Positions 22,356-34,903 are shown, counted from the stretch's first letter. The stretch: 64,000 nt of DNA from Talpa occidentalis (GCF_014898055.3 NW_023605083.1:68503715-68567714); one strand, 5' to 3'. The notes: generated by a model from the letters alone, not told the origin. Program-made: numbers and translations.

Positions 22356-22615
22356 GGTCTCCCTAGTGGCACAAGGGGTTAAGACACAACCTATGAAGCT
22401 GTCCGCAGCCACCGCAGCACAGGTTCGATCCCCCACCAGGGAGATGCCCACATGGCACATCAGACCTCTCCTGACTCGTCCGCTGCTCCTCTCAGCAGTG
22501 TCAATCTGCCTGTTCTGTTCCCCACTCTGTCTCGGATGGATCCTCTCACCCTCTGCACCTCTGGCCTGTACCCCAGTTCTTGTATGCATAAATAAATAAA
22601 TCTTTAAAAAAAAAA
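22356..22615 (+). mobile_element. T+ SINE with well preserved Pol III boxes
   Basis: The A box TGGCACAAGGG (22367-22377, fits TRGYNNARNNG) and B box GGTTCGATCCC (22422-22432) are intact. The tail is 'gcataaataaataaatctttaaaaaaaaaaa'. It is flanked by agaaagagacaaatgag (22339-22355) and agaaagggacaaatgag (22616-22632). It is useful as a reference copy for the family. Confidence 0.95.
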
Positions 22616-22633
22616 AGAAAGGGACAAATGAGG

Positions 22634-25600
22634 CAGGGTGGTAGGCTTAGGATTGGTTAATCTTAAATAATTTCAGCAGGCTTTGGGATGTAGGGGCCAT
22701 CCTGAGTTGCCTGGCACCTGGACTTAGGATGATTAAGACAGAGAAATACTGACTTCAAGAGTCAGAGAGGAGGGGGTGTGTGGGGGTGGCGGGGGTTGTG
22801 AGTTTTGGATTGGTTCATTTTCATGTAAAAGGCATGCTTGCTAACTCTAGGAATTGGCTAGCTCTGAGAAGTGCAGTTTCCCTAGGGTCAGTAAGGCACC
22901 CAGATGCCAGAACATCAGAATGAAAAGACATGTTTATAATGATGGACGTGAAACCAGAGGAAAAGAGGGAGAATAGCTTAAATTATGGATGCAATAAATT
23001 TATTTTATAAAAGGAATTACAGGATCTGGACTTAATTGCAGGCATTATTCTGCCAATGAAAAACTATGCGACCTGTACAAGTCACTTCATCTCTCTAAGT
23101 TTTAGTTACCCAGCCTAAAAAAAAAAAAAAATGATAATGATGGTTTTCTATCTGTCCTATCATATAAATTCATCAACATTCCAACAAAGGCCATTAAGAG
23201 CACCTAGTATGGCCAACCATGAAAAAACTAGCCTTGAGATTTTTATCCCAACTTCCATCAGAATGGAAATGGCCTTACCCATTTGACACACTGGAACCAA
23301 GTGTTGCCAAGTGTAAGTGATGCAGGCACCACCGTGGCCAATATAGAATGAAGTCTGCGAAGATTTTGACAAGGAGATAGCTTTTCCCTTTTCTCCTTCC
23401 TGCTTTTCCTATCACTATTTCTTGGGAAAACATGCTGAAAATCTGGATGCTAGGAGAGAGGGTGTCCTGGGCTGGAGCAGATGGCCAGAGGTAAGTAAAA
23501 TCCTCTGTGATGGCTGCAGTGAGCTCCAAGAAACATACTCGTAAATAAACCAACTGCACACTGCACTTTACCCTGTTGCAGAGGCGTCTAGATGCTCTCC
23601 CCCAACATCTGTCTCTCATTATAGCTGCTTAGTCCCACCCATTTGCATCACTCATACATTTCAGCCAGGAGTAATCACCAGATCATTAATTCATGCACAG
23701 TAGAGTGTTTACAGTCTGACCAATCATAGATCTGATCACAGGGTTGAACTGCTATGAGCCCACAGCTATGGGATTTTTCCCCTGAAGCATCTTTCATATG
23801 GCTCCCCATTCACCACTCCTATTTTTGGTGCCTGATTCACACCTCATTACTTCTCATCTGGTCTATTTCAGTAGCCTCCTATTTAAGGAGACCCACCTCC
23901 ATTCTCTTTCTCCTCCTAATCATCTTGTTCATGCTAATAGTTTAATGTTCTCTTTGTAACACTCAGTCTTGGACCATTTATATCACTATACATTCCACAG
24001 GACCTAGGTGTTCTTTGTGCTGATCTTAATCTACCTCTTTAGACCTTACCAATGTATGCATTAATTCTACTGAATGATAGTCCCTCTCCTCTTATTTATC
24101 CCAGTATCAAATTTACTTTCCAAGACTATAAATGTAGACTTTCCCCATAAAACTGTTATTCAAAAACTACATATTCTATTGTAGATGTTAAATTGTATCC
24201 CACATATTTGCTTACATATCAGTTGGTCCCCTCTGTAGATAAATTTTCATGCTTTACTAAAACTTGTGTATTGTTTAGAATAGGACTTGGGCTGTAACAA
24301 AATATTAATATTAATTTATTAAAATGTGAGCATCACTACGGTTTTTCTATTTCAGACTTAAACCTTTTATATGTCTTTTGTCACTTTCTATATAACATTT
24401 CTAACCAAGCCAACTAAAGTTGGATAGTTACTGAAAGGTCAACTTCTTCAAAATATATTCTTCCCGTACTTACATATGGCAGGGATCAGACTAATACTGT
24501 ACTTTTCCTCCTCTGTTTTCTCCTCCCCATTTCTAGTTAGTCCTTTATCATCAATGATCCTCTGAAATGGCATAACAGTTAATTATTCCCAAATTGTTTC
24601 ATCAAATGAACTCTTCCTACTATCCAGACTCTCAGAAACATTCAACAAAATTGATTTTTTTAAATTTAATAAACATTTGTGTCCCTTTTCCTATATAACA
24701 CATTTCTCCTTACTCTTATCCTACCTCATAGCTTCTCTTGCCCAGTTACCTTTGTTGATTACTCCTTCCCAGACTGACCTCTGAGTTTTGGTATAGCCAA
24801 TGGACCAAGCCTAGTCATCTCCAAATTCTTTCCCTAAATGAGCTTACCCATTCACATAATCCATGGCTTTAATTGCTGTCTATTGCAGGTAAAACCATGC
24901 TTTTAATTTATGTTGCTGAATTCTTTGAACACTCCAATATTAAATATATTTTTGAAGTTCTTCCTTGGTTATTAAATACCATGAGTTATCAAGACTAGAA
25001 AATTTGAGCCTGTGTCTACTTCACAAACTGCTCTAACCATACTCATTCTAATTTTAGTATGTGACCCTCTAATCCTATTTTTGTCTTTATTTTTCTTTTT
25101 TTAGCCTAACATTTATAAGTCATCCTTAATCCTCCCCACCTTGGACTCCATCATTCTACTAAGTACTTAGAAGTCAACATTCAAAATCATATTCCAAATT
25201 TGTTCACTTTTTTCCAACACCACTATTATTGCTTTAGTCCAAGATGTAACCATTTCTAGGGATTATTTTAATACTTCTCATTGGTCTCATTGCTTACACT
25301 CTTGCCCCATATAATGTATTTTCCACACAAAAGTCAGCATGATCTTTTAAATACACACACACACACACACACGCAAGATTATGGAACTTACCTACTAAAA
25401 ATCTTCTAATAATTTCCCTTGTATTTAGAGTAAAATCCAAGTTATACAAAGAGATCTACAAAGAGATGAGGAAGTCCTTTAAAGAACTGAACCCCTGTTC
25501 AGCTTATCATCATATTTTCCATTCCTTGCTTCCTTCATTGTGTTTCAGCAATATTATACCCTCTGTTTCTCAAATAGTCAGTGTTTCAGTGTTATAGCCC

Positions 25601-26499
25601 TGTGGCCTGGGTGTTAACTCCTCTCTCTTACTAGAATCCTTTCTCTTAGGTATTTCTTGGCTGTTCTTTTCTCAGTGGCATCCATAGCCCACCAATCTAA
25701 AGTAACCACTTTCTATTATATCATCATATTTGTTTTAGTCACAGCACTTATGGCTCTTAAATTATGTATTTGTTTATTGCTTATTTCCCATTTCCCCTGA
25801 TTAGAATATAAACATTATGAAATCAGACATTATGAGTCTCAGTTACTGTTTCCCAAACTTGGAAGAATGCCTGAATTATTGTAGGTGCTTATTTATTATT
25901 TGTAAAGAAAGTAAATAGTTAGGATATTATTTGGAAAGTCTTAGCAAACTAGATTCAAGTTAAAGTTTTTCCATTTCCTCTTACTACTATTACCCTAAGA
26001 TAATCACTTAGACTGTCTGAGACTGATTTTTTTTAAAAATGAGGATTACATTATTATAGTGACAATTAAATAGGAATATGCTGTTCAAGTCCTTAACATG
26101 TTAGCCAAAATGGAGAAAGTTCTCAATAATGAAAGATCTTTTTTGATCATTATAATTACTACCACACTTCTGTTATCATTTTCAGCAACTGAAAGATTCC
26201 TCATTATTTTCACACTTTTGGGTTAAGGTATGTGCTTTACAATGGGAATGTTACTTGCACAAGTTAATAAAACCATTGTCTGCCAATGTCTCCTCATAGT
26301 CTTTTTAATGATCTTGTGTTTGAGCAGAAAAAGCCAAAGTTCTGATCTAGTGGAGAGCTTAGCTGAGGCAGGCTGAGTCTTGAGAGAACTACACCCAACT
26401 CGTCCTCTTCATTCCACAATCTTCTCAACAACTTCCTGATAAAAATGTCAGAATATGCCCACATATTATGAGTAACTCTAAAAATCAAATTTTTTGTTG
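22634..26499. other. Gene-free AT-rich DNA with a MIR relic and (AC)n
   Basis: A MIR-like relic is visible at about 23005-23110 (plus: 'gacctgtacaagtcacttcatctctctaag'). An (AC)10 run lies at 25353-25372. Frames at 23160-23619 (minus) and 23754-23945 (plus) show no recognisable domain and no splice-framed exon could be supported. Confidence 0.45.
25353..25372. repeat. (AC)10 microsatellite
   Basis: An uninterrupted AC run. Confidence 0.93.
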
Positions 26500-26770
26500 C
26501 TCAGTCAGCTCTTGGTGCATAATGAAACACTCTAAAGCTTAGTGTGGTAAAACAGAAACCACTTAAATAGCTCATGATGCCACATGTTGGCAATAAGGGT
26601 GCATCTCCGTTGGTGATTCTTCTGCCATTATTGGCTGAGTTCACTCACATGTCTATGGCCAATGCTGTTAGGTAGGCAGCATTGCCTCTGTGGCTTGACT
26701 TATTGTCAGGTGTGGGTGTCAGGAGCACCTGGACTTCAGCAGGTTGGCCTGGCTTTATTCAGAACCTGAT
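26500..26770 (+). repeat. Ancient interspersed repeat, diverged copy
   Basis: Wording such as 'gctcatgatgccacatgttgg', 'tattggctgagttcactcacatgtc' and 'aggtaggcagc' follows the family also seen at 19450. It is strongly diverged. Confidence 0.4.
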
Positions 26771-26940
26771 AGAAAAAAATAACACAACAGAATCAGAAGC
26801 TGTGAGACTTCTAAATAGCCTTCTAACGTCTAACCTTGCCTTCAAACTAGCACGCCATATCTTCTTCTACATTCTGTTGGTCAAAACCAGTCACTGAGGA
26901 AGCCCAGATTTAAAGGGTGGGAAAAACGACTTCACTTCTT

Positions 26941-27554
26941 TTTTTTTTTTTTTTTTTTTCAGTTTTCTTTTTCTTTTTTTAAGATTTATTTATTTATTTA
27001 TTCATTCATTCATTCATTTTAAAGATTTATTTATTTATTTATACAAGCACTGTGTACAGTCAGAAGCGCGGGAGGATGAGAGAATTCACCAGAGCCAGAG
27101 CGGGGAGCCGAGCAGGCAGAGGGACCGAAGCACACTGCTGAGAGGAGCAGCGGGCGGCAGGAGAGGTCTGCGCGCCATGTGGGACCCTCCTCCGGTGGCC
27201 GGGGAGTGGCCGGGGATCGAAACTGCACTGCAGAGGCTGTGGGCAGCTTCGCAACCCAGCGTTCAACCGCTGCGCCACCGGGGAGGCCCTCAATTTATTT
27301 TTCTTTATGCATACAAGTGTTGGGGTACAGGATAGAGATGTGGGGGTGAGAGGATTCACCAGAGGCAGAGTGGGGAACAGAACAGGCAGACTGACTGAAA
27401 TTCACTGCTGAGGGGAGCAACGGGCCAGACAGGAGAGATCTGCTGCGCCATGTGGGTTGCTTCCTGGCCTACTGGGAATCGCACTCTGTGCTGCAGAAGC
27501 TGCAGATTGCTTCACAGCGTGGTGCTTAACCCCTTGTGCCACCAAGGAGGCCCC
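26941..27554 (-). mobile_element. Older T+ SINE interrupted by a younger SINE (outer element)
   Basis: The body is at 27292-27554 (reversed head 'aaggaggcccc') and the split A/T-rich tail at 26941-27020. A 13-bp imperfect duplication (gacttcacttctt at 26928-26940; aactacacttctt at 27555-27567) brackets both parts. This shows that the intervening SINE arrived later. Confidence 0.8.
27021..27291 (-). mobile_element. Younger T+ SINE nested in the tail of an older one
   Basis: A GC-richer copy of the 'gcactg(g)gtacagtcagaagcgcgg' subfamily ending in 'gccaccggggaggccctc'. It sits between the tail and the body of the outer SINE. Its many CpGs contrast with the CpG-poor outer copy and mark it as the younger of the two. 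The inner target duplication is not clear because the target is itself simple AT sequence. Confidence 0.88.
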
Positions 27555-27567
27555 AACTACACTTCTT

Positions 27568-27849
27568 AATGGAAGTTGACCCAAGGTATTTCAGCTTTTT
27601 GAAATTGCCTGAGAAAAGTACAATAGCTGTTAACAAGCACAGTGATAAACTATGAGCAATCTGAAATGATCAGCTACCACCATTCCCCCAAGTAATGTCA
27701 CATTGTTCACATCCTATCTATTGCAACTCCTTAGTGGACATCCTTCTACAAGGTTTTGGAATAAATACCTTCTTTTGTATGCCATTTGTTTCGATGGCTT
27801 GTGTTCTAATCTTTCATCCAGTGTCCAGTATTCTTTCTTCCTTGGTACT
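27568..27849. other. Unassigned DNA between SINEs
   Basis: No gene or repeat was recognised. Confidence 0.5.
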
Positions 27850-28134
27850 TAATTTTTTTTTTTTTTTAAGATCTATTTATTTATTTATACAAGCACTGGG
27901 TACAGTCAGAAGCGCGGGAGGGTGAGAGAATTCACCAGAGCCAGAGCGGGGAGCAGAACAGGTAGAAGGACCGAAGTACACTGCTGAGGGGAGCAGCGGG
28001 CGGCAGGAGAGGTCTGCGCCCATGTGGGACCCTCCTCCGGTGGCTGGAGAGCAGCCTGGGATTGAACCAGCGCTGCAGAGGCTGCGGGCAGCTTCGCAAC
28101 CCAGCGCTCAACCGCTGTACCACCGGGGAGGCCC
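27850..28134 (-). mobile_element. Young T+ SINE, 'gcgcggg' subfamily
   Basis: A CpG-rich minus-oriented copy with poly(T), 'aagatctatttatttattta', body and the reversed head 'caccggggaggcccc'. Flanking duplication is at most a short 'cttaa'. It is near-identical in wording to the copies at 27021, 38029 and 46934. Confidence 0.9.
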
Positions 28135-29071
28135 CTTAAATGCTTTTTTCTATTAGTAATGTGAAAACAGTCATATTCCTTTATTCCATTCTTTATGATA
28201 CTACTACCTATTTTTTGTTCCATCCCTTCAGGCCTCAACTAGAAAACTGCTGCTTAAAAAATAATAAATTTATTCAATTATATTGCTAACTTATGATGAT
28301 TTACCATCTTGGTTCAAATTGGTAATTTTGTTTTGACTATCAATCTCCCAAGTATGCAAAAAGTTACAATTTTAAACAATGCAGTTAGGCCAGTGAAAGA
28401 AAAATGTGAGTAAAAAGATGGTCTTTTAACTTTCTATGCATAAGGTTATTTCTTTTTCTTATTTCTTTTTCTTATTTCTAGGTTTCAGCAGTTTTTGTGG
28501 CAAGGTTAAGGCTTTGAACAATAATGGCACATGTCACAAAAAGCTTTACCATTTTCCCAAAGAGCCCCAGGGAACTCTCGATGCTCCCCATACAAATCAT
28601 ATGGCTTTGTAACTTCGGAACACCTAAGAAATCAAGAACCCAATTAGTCAAACTGATGATTTTGTATCCTATAGACCCAGTATCTAAACAATCAACAAAA
28701 TGGATAGAAATTACTGGGGTTTAGGATGTAATAGGGAGACCAACTGAGCGAGGAGGTGGTTAGTTGACAGGTTGGAGTTGGCTGACTGGCGGCCTGAAGC
28801 AGACGGGGACCCCACTGGTATATGGCTCTCTTCCCCAAGGCGATGGTGCGTGCAGTAGCTGTGGACAGAGGCCTCTTTTTCCATGACACAGTCACTGTCA
28901 GTCGGCTGACTTCAATCAGCCAAAGTAAAATTCTATGCAAACACAAGCTGTAATACCCAAAGGGTTCCAGCAGAAGGCTTCCTAGTGAAGATAGTCATTC
29001 TGCACTTTCAATTCATGGTCTCATTACATTAGATTATCATCTTGTTTAATTTTTATCAACACACACAAGTG
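28135..29071. other. Gene-free AT-rich DNA
   Basis: It has a short imperfect pyrimidine repeat at 28446-28480 (ttatttctttttc unit). No coding or RNA gene was recognised. Frames at 28524-28724 and 28692-28946 are featureless. Confidence 0.45.
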
Positions 29072-29089
29072 AGAAAATGGATGAGAGTT

Positions 29090-29373
29090 GGGCCTCCCCT
29101 GGTGGCACAGCAGTTGAGCGCTGGGTTGTGAAGCTGCCCGCAGCCTTTACAGTGCTGGTTCCATCCCCGCCCACCGGGTGAGGGTCCCACATGGCGCGCA
29201 GACCTTTCCTGCCGCGCCTGCTGCTCCCCTCAGCAGTGTACTTCATCAGTCTGTCTGTTCTGCTCCCCGCTCTGACTCTGGTGAATTCTCTCACTCTCCC
29301 GCACTTCTGACTGTACCGAGTGCTTGTATAAATAAATAAATAAATCTTTTTTTTTTTTTTTTTTTTTTTTTTA
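29090..29373 (+). mobile_element. T+ SINE with an expanded poly(T) terminator instead of a poly(A) tail
   Basis: Head 'gggcctcccctggtggcac', B-box-like 'ggttccatccc', body and 'ataaataaataaataaatc' are followed by a run of about 28 T and no A-tail before the target duplication. The duplications are agaaaatggatgagagtt (29072-29089) and agaaaatggataagagtt (29374-29391), so the T-run is inside the insertion. The normal family tail is TCTT followed by A. Confidence 0.92.
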
Positions 29374-29391
29374 AGAAAATGGATAAGAGTT

Positions 29392-29949
29392 TACTGATTT
29401 GTCCAAGGTCACTTAGAAAATAGCTGAGTTAGGTCTAGCATCTTGATATACTGAGGCTGAGATATTCTTTCCTATGGAGGGATAGGGGAGACTAGCTATA
29501 GGATAATAGTAGTGAGCACACAGGTAATGTACTTCTTTATATCCAAATAGAAACTACCTGGGAATGTCATCAGAGAAGACACCAAGCTAATAGTCCTCAG
29601 TCATTTGAAGTGGAGATTAGAGTAGACGGATCTTTTTCAAGAATGAGATAATTTGTTACTTCTATTGTTATAACAAATGAAGAACAAGAAGTTACAGTCA
29701 TGTGTAACCAAATCAAACTCATCAAAAATTATGGAAACAAAGTAATTCTGGTTGCCAGAATATGTTTGCCCCATGAAAAGGAACAGTCTCTTTGTCTGAT
29801 GGATTAAAAGTAACCAAAATATCTTTGCCATGCCCTCCTTGAAAACTATAGTGTTTTTCTCATTGCATGTACCCCTGTGTTTGTGCTTTTTCCATGACTA
29901 CAGGCTACAAGAATGAGAAAGAAGGGATGTTACACCAATTATGGACATA
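29392..29949 (-). repeat. MIR-like relic then unassigned DNA
   Basis: At 29392-29450 'ttgtccaaggtcacttagaaaatagctgagttagg' (abridged) resembles the antisense MIR core. The rest is unassigned and gene-free. Confidence 0.45.
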
Positions 29950-30345
29950 CAATTTAAGAGGGCAGGGGCTATTTGCTTCTTCCCTTTAGAACACCTTTCC
30001 TTGGCATTTTTTTCTCTTAGAACCCAGTTGCTCTGGTATGAGAAACCCAGGCCACAGAGATTGGCCATGTGTTGCCACAATAGCTCTACTGAGCTCATTG
30101 CCAGCAGGCAGTACCAGCTATCACCCATGTGAGTGAGTCATCTTTGGCATACCATCAAATCAAATTCCTAGATGACCATGGCCATAGGCGATATCCCATG
30201 GAACAGAAGAAACACTCAGCTGAGCCCAGCCAAAATATTCATAAAAGATAGTAAAACGGTTCTTGTTTTAAGACAGAAAGTTTTAGGGTGGCCTGTTATT
30301 CAGGAGCAGATACCAGAACATAAATTAGTTCCTGAAAGTGTAATA
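29950..30345 (+). repeat. Ancient MaLR-like repeat
   Basis: Wording includes 'gaaacccaggccacagagattggccatgtg', 'cacccatgtgagtgagtcatctttgg', 'cagctgagcccagcc' and 'ttgttttaagacagaaagttttagg'. This is the order of an old MaLR-type LTR end. It is diverged, and the name is tentative. Confidence 0.45.
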
Positions 30346-31383
30346 CCACCTTAAAAATATATAAATATCTGTCAGTGGCTTTGGAATTAAGTTTTAGGCA
30401 GAATGTCATCACACTTCAAAAGTGGTTACTCAACAATGTAAGAAAATAAATAAATTCAATGAATTAAAAAAAATGGTTACTCATATCATATAGCAATGAA
30501 ACTTGGCAATACAGTCACCTAAGGCAATGAATAGACTAGAACATATACCTGATGTACTTGTGGATTTAGCTGAAGATATTTATAGGCACAACATCAAAAG
30601 GGTCCATTCATTTATTTTAGCTATATGTGATCATGTACAGTTAGAACAGCATGGATTAAAGAAGGGATTCTTACATTTTCAAGTAGAATCTAGTGCACTA
30701 TTTTTAACAAGGACTAGCTTGGTTTTAAAATAAATTGTTTTCTACCCTTTTAGTTAAAAGGTTAGAAAAGACTCCAAAAAGCTAACAAAAGTTAGAAAAG
30801 ACTCCAAAAGTAAACAAAATGCCCTGAAAGAAAAGATCAAACCCTGGGCACTATAAGTTCCCAAGGTCAAGACTCAAGTATACATGTGTTGTACTCTGTT
30901 AGGAACTTAGATTTAAATCTGGGTCTTTCAGGGAGGCAATGAGGGTTTTAACTCTGAAGGATACTTATCTTAGACCATTTATACTAGACAAGAAAGAATA
31001 AAGGAATGTTAAGGTTATTGTTTCACACATTCTGACTTCCAACCCAAGATAAAAAGGCACTAGCCTCAAGGTAATTTCCAGATTTTTGTAAAATGGGTTA
31101 ATATACACTTTGACTTACAGGGTGAATTATAAATTGGAAAGCAGCTATACTCACCACTATACCACAACACACATTAAATCATAAATTAATAACAGGGAAA
31201 CAACATGTTTTTAAAGGGGACTTATAAACTTGAAATTTAAAAAGAATAGAAGTTTTTGGACTTCCAACTTTGTATATGCAAAGGGATGACAGAGGATGCT
31301 AATTTATTACAATTAGGGGCTATTTCTTGCAGAAAGGGAAGGCTGACCTAGGAGGCTGAGCTGATAGCCCTGAGAGTTGAGTC
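30346..31383. other. Gene-free DNA with a 30-bp tandem duplication
   Basis: A local duplication lies at 30761-30819. The 76-codon frame at 30503-30733 has no recognisable domain. Confidence 0.45.
30761..30819. repeat. Two-copy tandem duplication, about 30-bp unit
   Basis: The unit starting gttagaaaagactccaaaa occurs at 30761 and again at 30791 with a few differences near its end. Confidence 0.85.
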
Positions 31384-31398
31384 AAGAGTCTAGGAGAA
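31384..31398. repeat. Target-site duplication of L1 copy D (left)
   Basis: The 15-mer aagagtctaggagaa is repeated exactly at 31706-31720. Confidence 0.92.
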
Positions 31399-31705
31399 AT
31401 GATGTTTCTGTGTCCTTTGGGTAAATACCTAGGAGTGGAAGGGATCATGCTCAGCGAAATAAGCCAAAAAGAAAAAGAAAAATACCGGATGGTCTCACTC
31501 ATAGCAGGAATCTAGAAAACTTAAATAAGGGACCAGGAAAATGAATAACTATAAGAAAGTGAAAATCAAAATAAAAAAAAAAACAAACTATGAATCAGAG
31601 ACACTTTTAGGGGGGCGGGGGCGGGAGGGGAGGGATTGGGGTCAGAATGGGGGGGCTGCAACTGTATGGGGAATACAAAAATAAAATTGATTATTTAAAA
31701 AAAAA
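31399..31705 (+). mobile_element. L1 copy D: 307-bp LINE-1 tail with inverted 5' end
   Basis: Bases 31399-31440 are antisense ORF2, matching copy B at about 11190-11230. From 31436 to 31705 the sequence is sense L1, with the ORF2 end, the 3'UTR G-rich tract and an A-tail. The two parts overlap in TGGAA (31436-31440), a 5-base microhomology at the inversion junction. An exact 15-bp duplication flanks the unit. This is a compact twin-priming product. Confidence 0.94.
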
Positions 31706-31720
31706 AAGAGTCTAGGAGAA

Positions 31721-32539
31721 CCATTCTAATAAAATAATGGTTAACATACACCCAGCTTGATTTCAGAATTGCTATGTACCCTTGATGTGCCTCTGATTTT
31801 CCAACTCATTTTTCTTGGATGGGACACAGTGTTGTGTAAGAGTCAATAATTCACTTCTTAAAAATGTTGCAAGGTAGTTGACAACATGTTGATAGATTAA
31901 AATTGGCCATGATGGAAATATATCACCATAGAAATTAGCCAATGCTAGGAATCAGCACTCCTCCTGTCTCTGGAGAGTGGTTAGTAAGCCTTTACCGCTC
32001 AGCATTAGATGGGAGTGTGAATTATGGTTCTCCTCTCTCTGACTCACAGTTTTGTATTGTGTGTGTGGGAGTCAGATTATTCTCTCCAGTTCATTGGTTC
32101 TCATATTGAAAGGGAACCAAATCCAAAAAGTTTAATCTATAGCTGAGCCTTATTTAGATGACAAGTTTCTGCACTTGAAGCCATATTGAATTACAGACTG
32201 AGACTTTTGGAGGTCTGGGGTAGAAAGGGATTATATTTCACAAGTGAAATGAATATGCATAATTTACAGCCAAAGAGAAAATTATCAGTGACTTCAAGAT
32301 GTCCACAATGTTGTTGTCTCTCTCTCTCCCTATGGAGAGTTGAAGTTTATCCTTTTTTCTTCAATCTGGCTAATCCTGTGGCCATTCAGCTTCTAGAATA
32401 GGGTAGTGGTGATACTGTGTCATTCAACAGCTATGGCTTCTTGCAGCATGCACATTCTCCCTGTTTGGACTCTTATGTTTCATACCCTCCCCTTAACATA
32501 ACTGTCATGCTCTAAGAAATCCAAGTCAGAAGACTAGAC
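31721..32539. other. Gene-free DNA, nothing recognised
   Basis: No gene or young repeat was seen. Confidence 0.45.
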
Positions 32540-32790
32540 CATATGAAAATGCTCTGATTGACAGCTCAAGATGAGCTCCCAGTCTATACCAGCCCTGTGA
32601 ATAAACCATTTTGAAGTTACAATCCAATCATTACATGACCGCAACACCAGCCAATGTTACATGGAACAGAAGAACAGCCCCGCTGAGCTCAGTCCTTGCA
32701 AAGAATTGTGAGAAATAAATGATAGATATTTGTAGCCATTAAATTCTGGGAGGATTATAAAGTAGCAGCAGATAATCAAAAGCATGAAGA
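32540..32790 (+). repeat. Ancient MaLR-like LTR 3' part
   Basis: Reads '…acaccagccaatgtt…', 'gctgagctcagtccttgc', 'aattgtgagaaataaatgatag', 'ccattaaattctggg'. The 'gtgagaaataaat…' ending is typical of MaLR LTRs. Confidence 0.5.
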
Positions 32791-34823
32791 GCTTACATAT
32801 TAAGCTATTTTAAAGCATATTGATAGGGGACAGGAGAAACTCATGCTCAGGTTAGATTCTATGAATTAAATCCCTAGCTTAACAGAGAAATACATTGACA
32901 TCTTAAAGGGGGCAAGCAGCTATAATACAAGGTTACAAATCTTGTTAGTAATGATTGAACTCACCCTGTAACTCATACTTGTCAATTCCTATCTAATATT
33001 CATCCCTTTTTATCTGGCTTTTTGACCATAATCTGACTTCTATTAAGGTTTACAGTGTATTAGCAAACTTTACCCTAAGTCTACTCTTTTACCTCAAGCT
33101 TGTCCTGCAAGTCATAAAAACATAACTTCATCAGTCCAGGAGCCCAGAGAAAGAGCTCAACTCAAACACATGCATCCATCATTTCTTCTTGCAACATTTA
33201 GCTTGTTGGTAGACACTTAGTATGTAACTGACTTGAATCAAATGTTTGCTAAATCATGTTATGTATTTTCCTCAGTAGCTCAAGCAACCTGTGCCCCAGA
33301 AGCCTCATTCATGATTCGGTTTCCAGCAAGTATTTATTAGCATTCTCCTATATGAAAGAAGTTATATGAAGCAGAAAGTTGAGGTCAAAATATGAAGTTA
33401 AATATACTGAAACACACAGAAAATTGTTGGAGAAAAGAACAGATAAGTTTGAATTATACCTGAAAGTAGGAACACGTTTATATGTGCCGACACAAGTGTA
33501 ACTTTAATTTATTAACACCAATACAACATAAAAGTATCATGTGTGCTTTCTGTAAAGTTTTCATAAATTTTACCAACAGAAGCTATACATAATCACTATA
33601 TTAGCATAAACACATACACATAAGTGCACACACACACATGCACATACCCTATACAGCTGATTTTCTAAATCATGAGTGAGTAAGTACAGAATCCTTTTTC
33701 AAGCTGAAAAAGTTGTGGAAATATTTTGCCCATCAATAACTCAAAACTTAAATGGAAAAAAAAATCATGCTTCAGAGTTGACAGCTGACTGGAGCTCCAT
33801 GAGGGATTGTCTCCTACTAAGCTCTGAGATGGAAAAGAAGGGGGAAAAGGAATATAAATTGAATGAGCCCAGGAAAAATTGCTTCTCAATTGTGGCTGCT
33901 TATACCATCCACTTGTGCGGATAGTCCACATCTCTGTTTAAACAGGCTTTTCTAGCTCCATACAGTTAATACAGTGAATGAAAGTGCACCCCCTTGGAAA
34001 TTTCCAGACTGTTCTGTTCAAATTTCCTTTAAGTTTTTCTTGACTCACTTCATCCTGTTTGAAGTGTCCGTTAGAAAGCAATGATGTGTGTGTACTTGTG
34101 ACATTTACTTATTTTTAATAGTAAGTAATCATATTCTCATTAAATATTCACTTTGCCACACAACACATCCATTTATTAACTTAGTTCATCTTTCTCTAAA
34201 TGCTATAGTTTTAACAAATGAGGAAACTGAGGCAAAGACAAGTTAGTTAGCTTTATCAGAGTCTTTTACCTGGGGAAATTCCAAGGATTATTATAATAAT
34301 CATTTACCAAGAATCCAGTTAATAAGAAATACTTCTATTACCAAATGTCAAATAAGGTAATTGAGAATCTGAGAGGTTAAGCAATTTTCCATGATAGGAA
34401 GTGGTAAAGTCTCAATATAAGTCCAGGTCTGTTTTTCTAAAGCACTGTGAAAGCTTTGGGAGCAGTTATTATAATCTGCATTAGATGATTACTCCATCCA
34501 TGTATATTAACAAATGAGAACAGATTAAGTTGCTGTTTGGGGGAGGGAATAAGAGATAGACTTATATTACTGCTAGTGGTTTGGCCAAGTTAGTCTTCAT
34601 GATTTCTTCTTGTGATATGATTCCTTGAGAAAAATATAATTAAGAGCTATGAACAGTAGAACTCCTGTTAGATTACCTGAAATAAAATTCCTTGAGGCAG
34701 GGGCTTAACAGAGGTGACAGTGCAGTCAGTTTGCAGCCAATTGAAATTATGCTAGATTTTTAGATCGTCCTCATAGTGGGATTTTTCAGGACCAGTGAAG
34801 ATAAATGTTTGCTTCTTTATTTT
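32791..34823. other. Gene-free AT-rich DNA with weak MIR-like traces
   Basis: 'caaatgaggaaactgaggcaa' near 34217 and 'gagaggttaagcaattttcc' near 34370 are MIR/L2-like antisense traces. No gene was seen. Confidence 0.45.
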
Positions 34824-34838
34824 TATAACTATGCATTT

Positions 34839-34868
34839 TTTAAAAGATTTATTTATTTATTTATCTAT

Positions 34869-34903
<35 letters not shown>

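Noticed and set aside
22356..22440. tRNA gene suggested by intact box A and box B
   Set aside because: These are the tRNA-like heads of the SINE family. The cloverleaf is not maintained and the SINE body and tail follow.
31399..31440. Independent L1 fragment next to another L1 fragment
   Set aside because: A single exact 15-bp duplication encloses both orientations and the join has microhomology, so one twin-primed insertion is the simpler reading.
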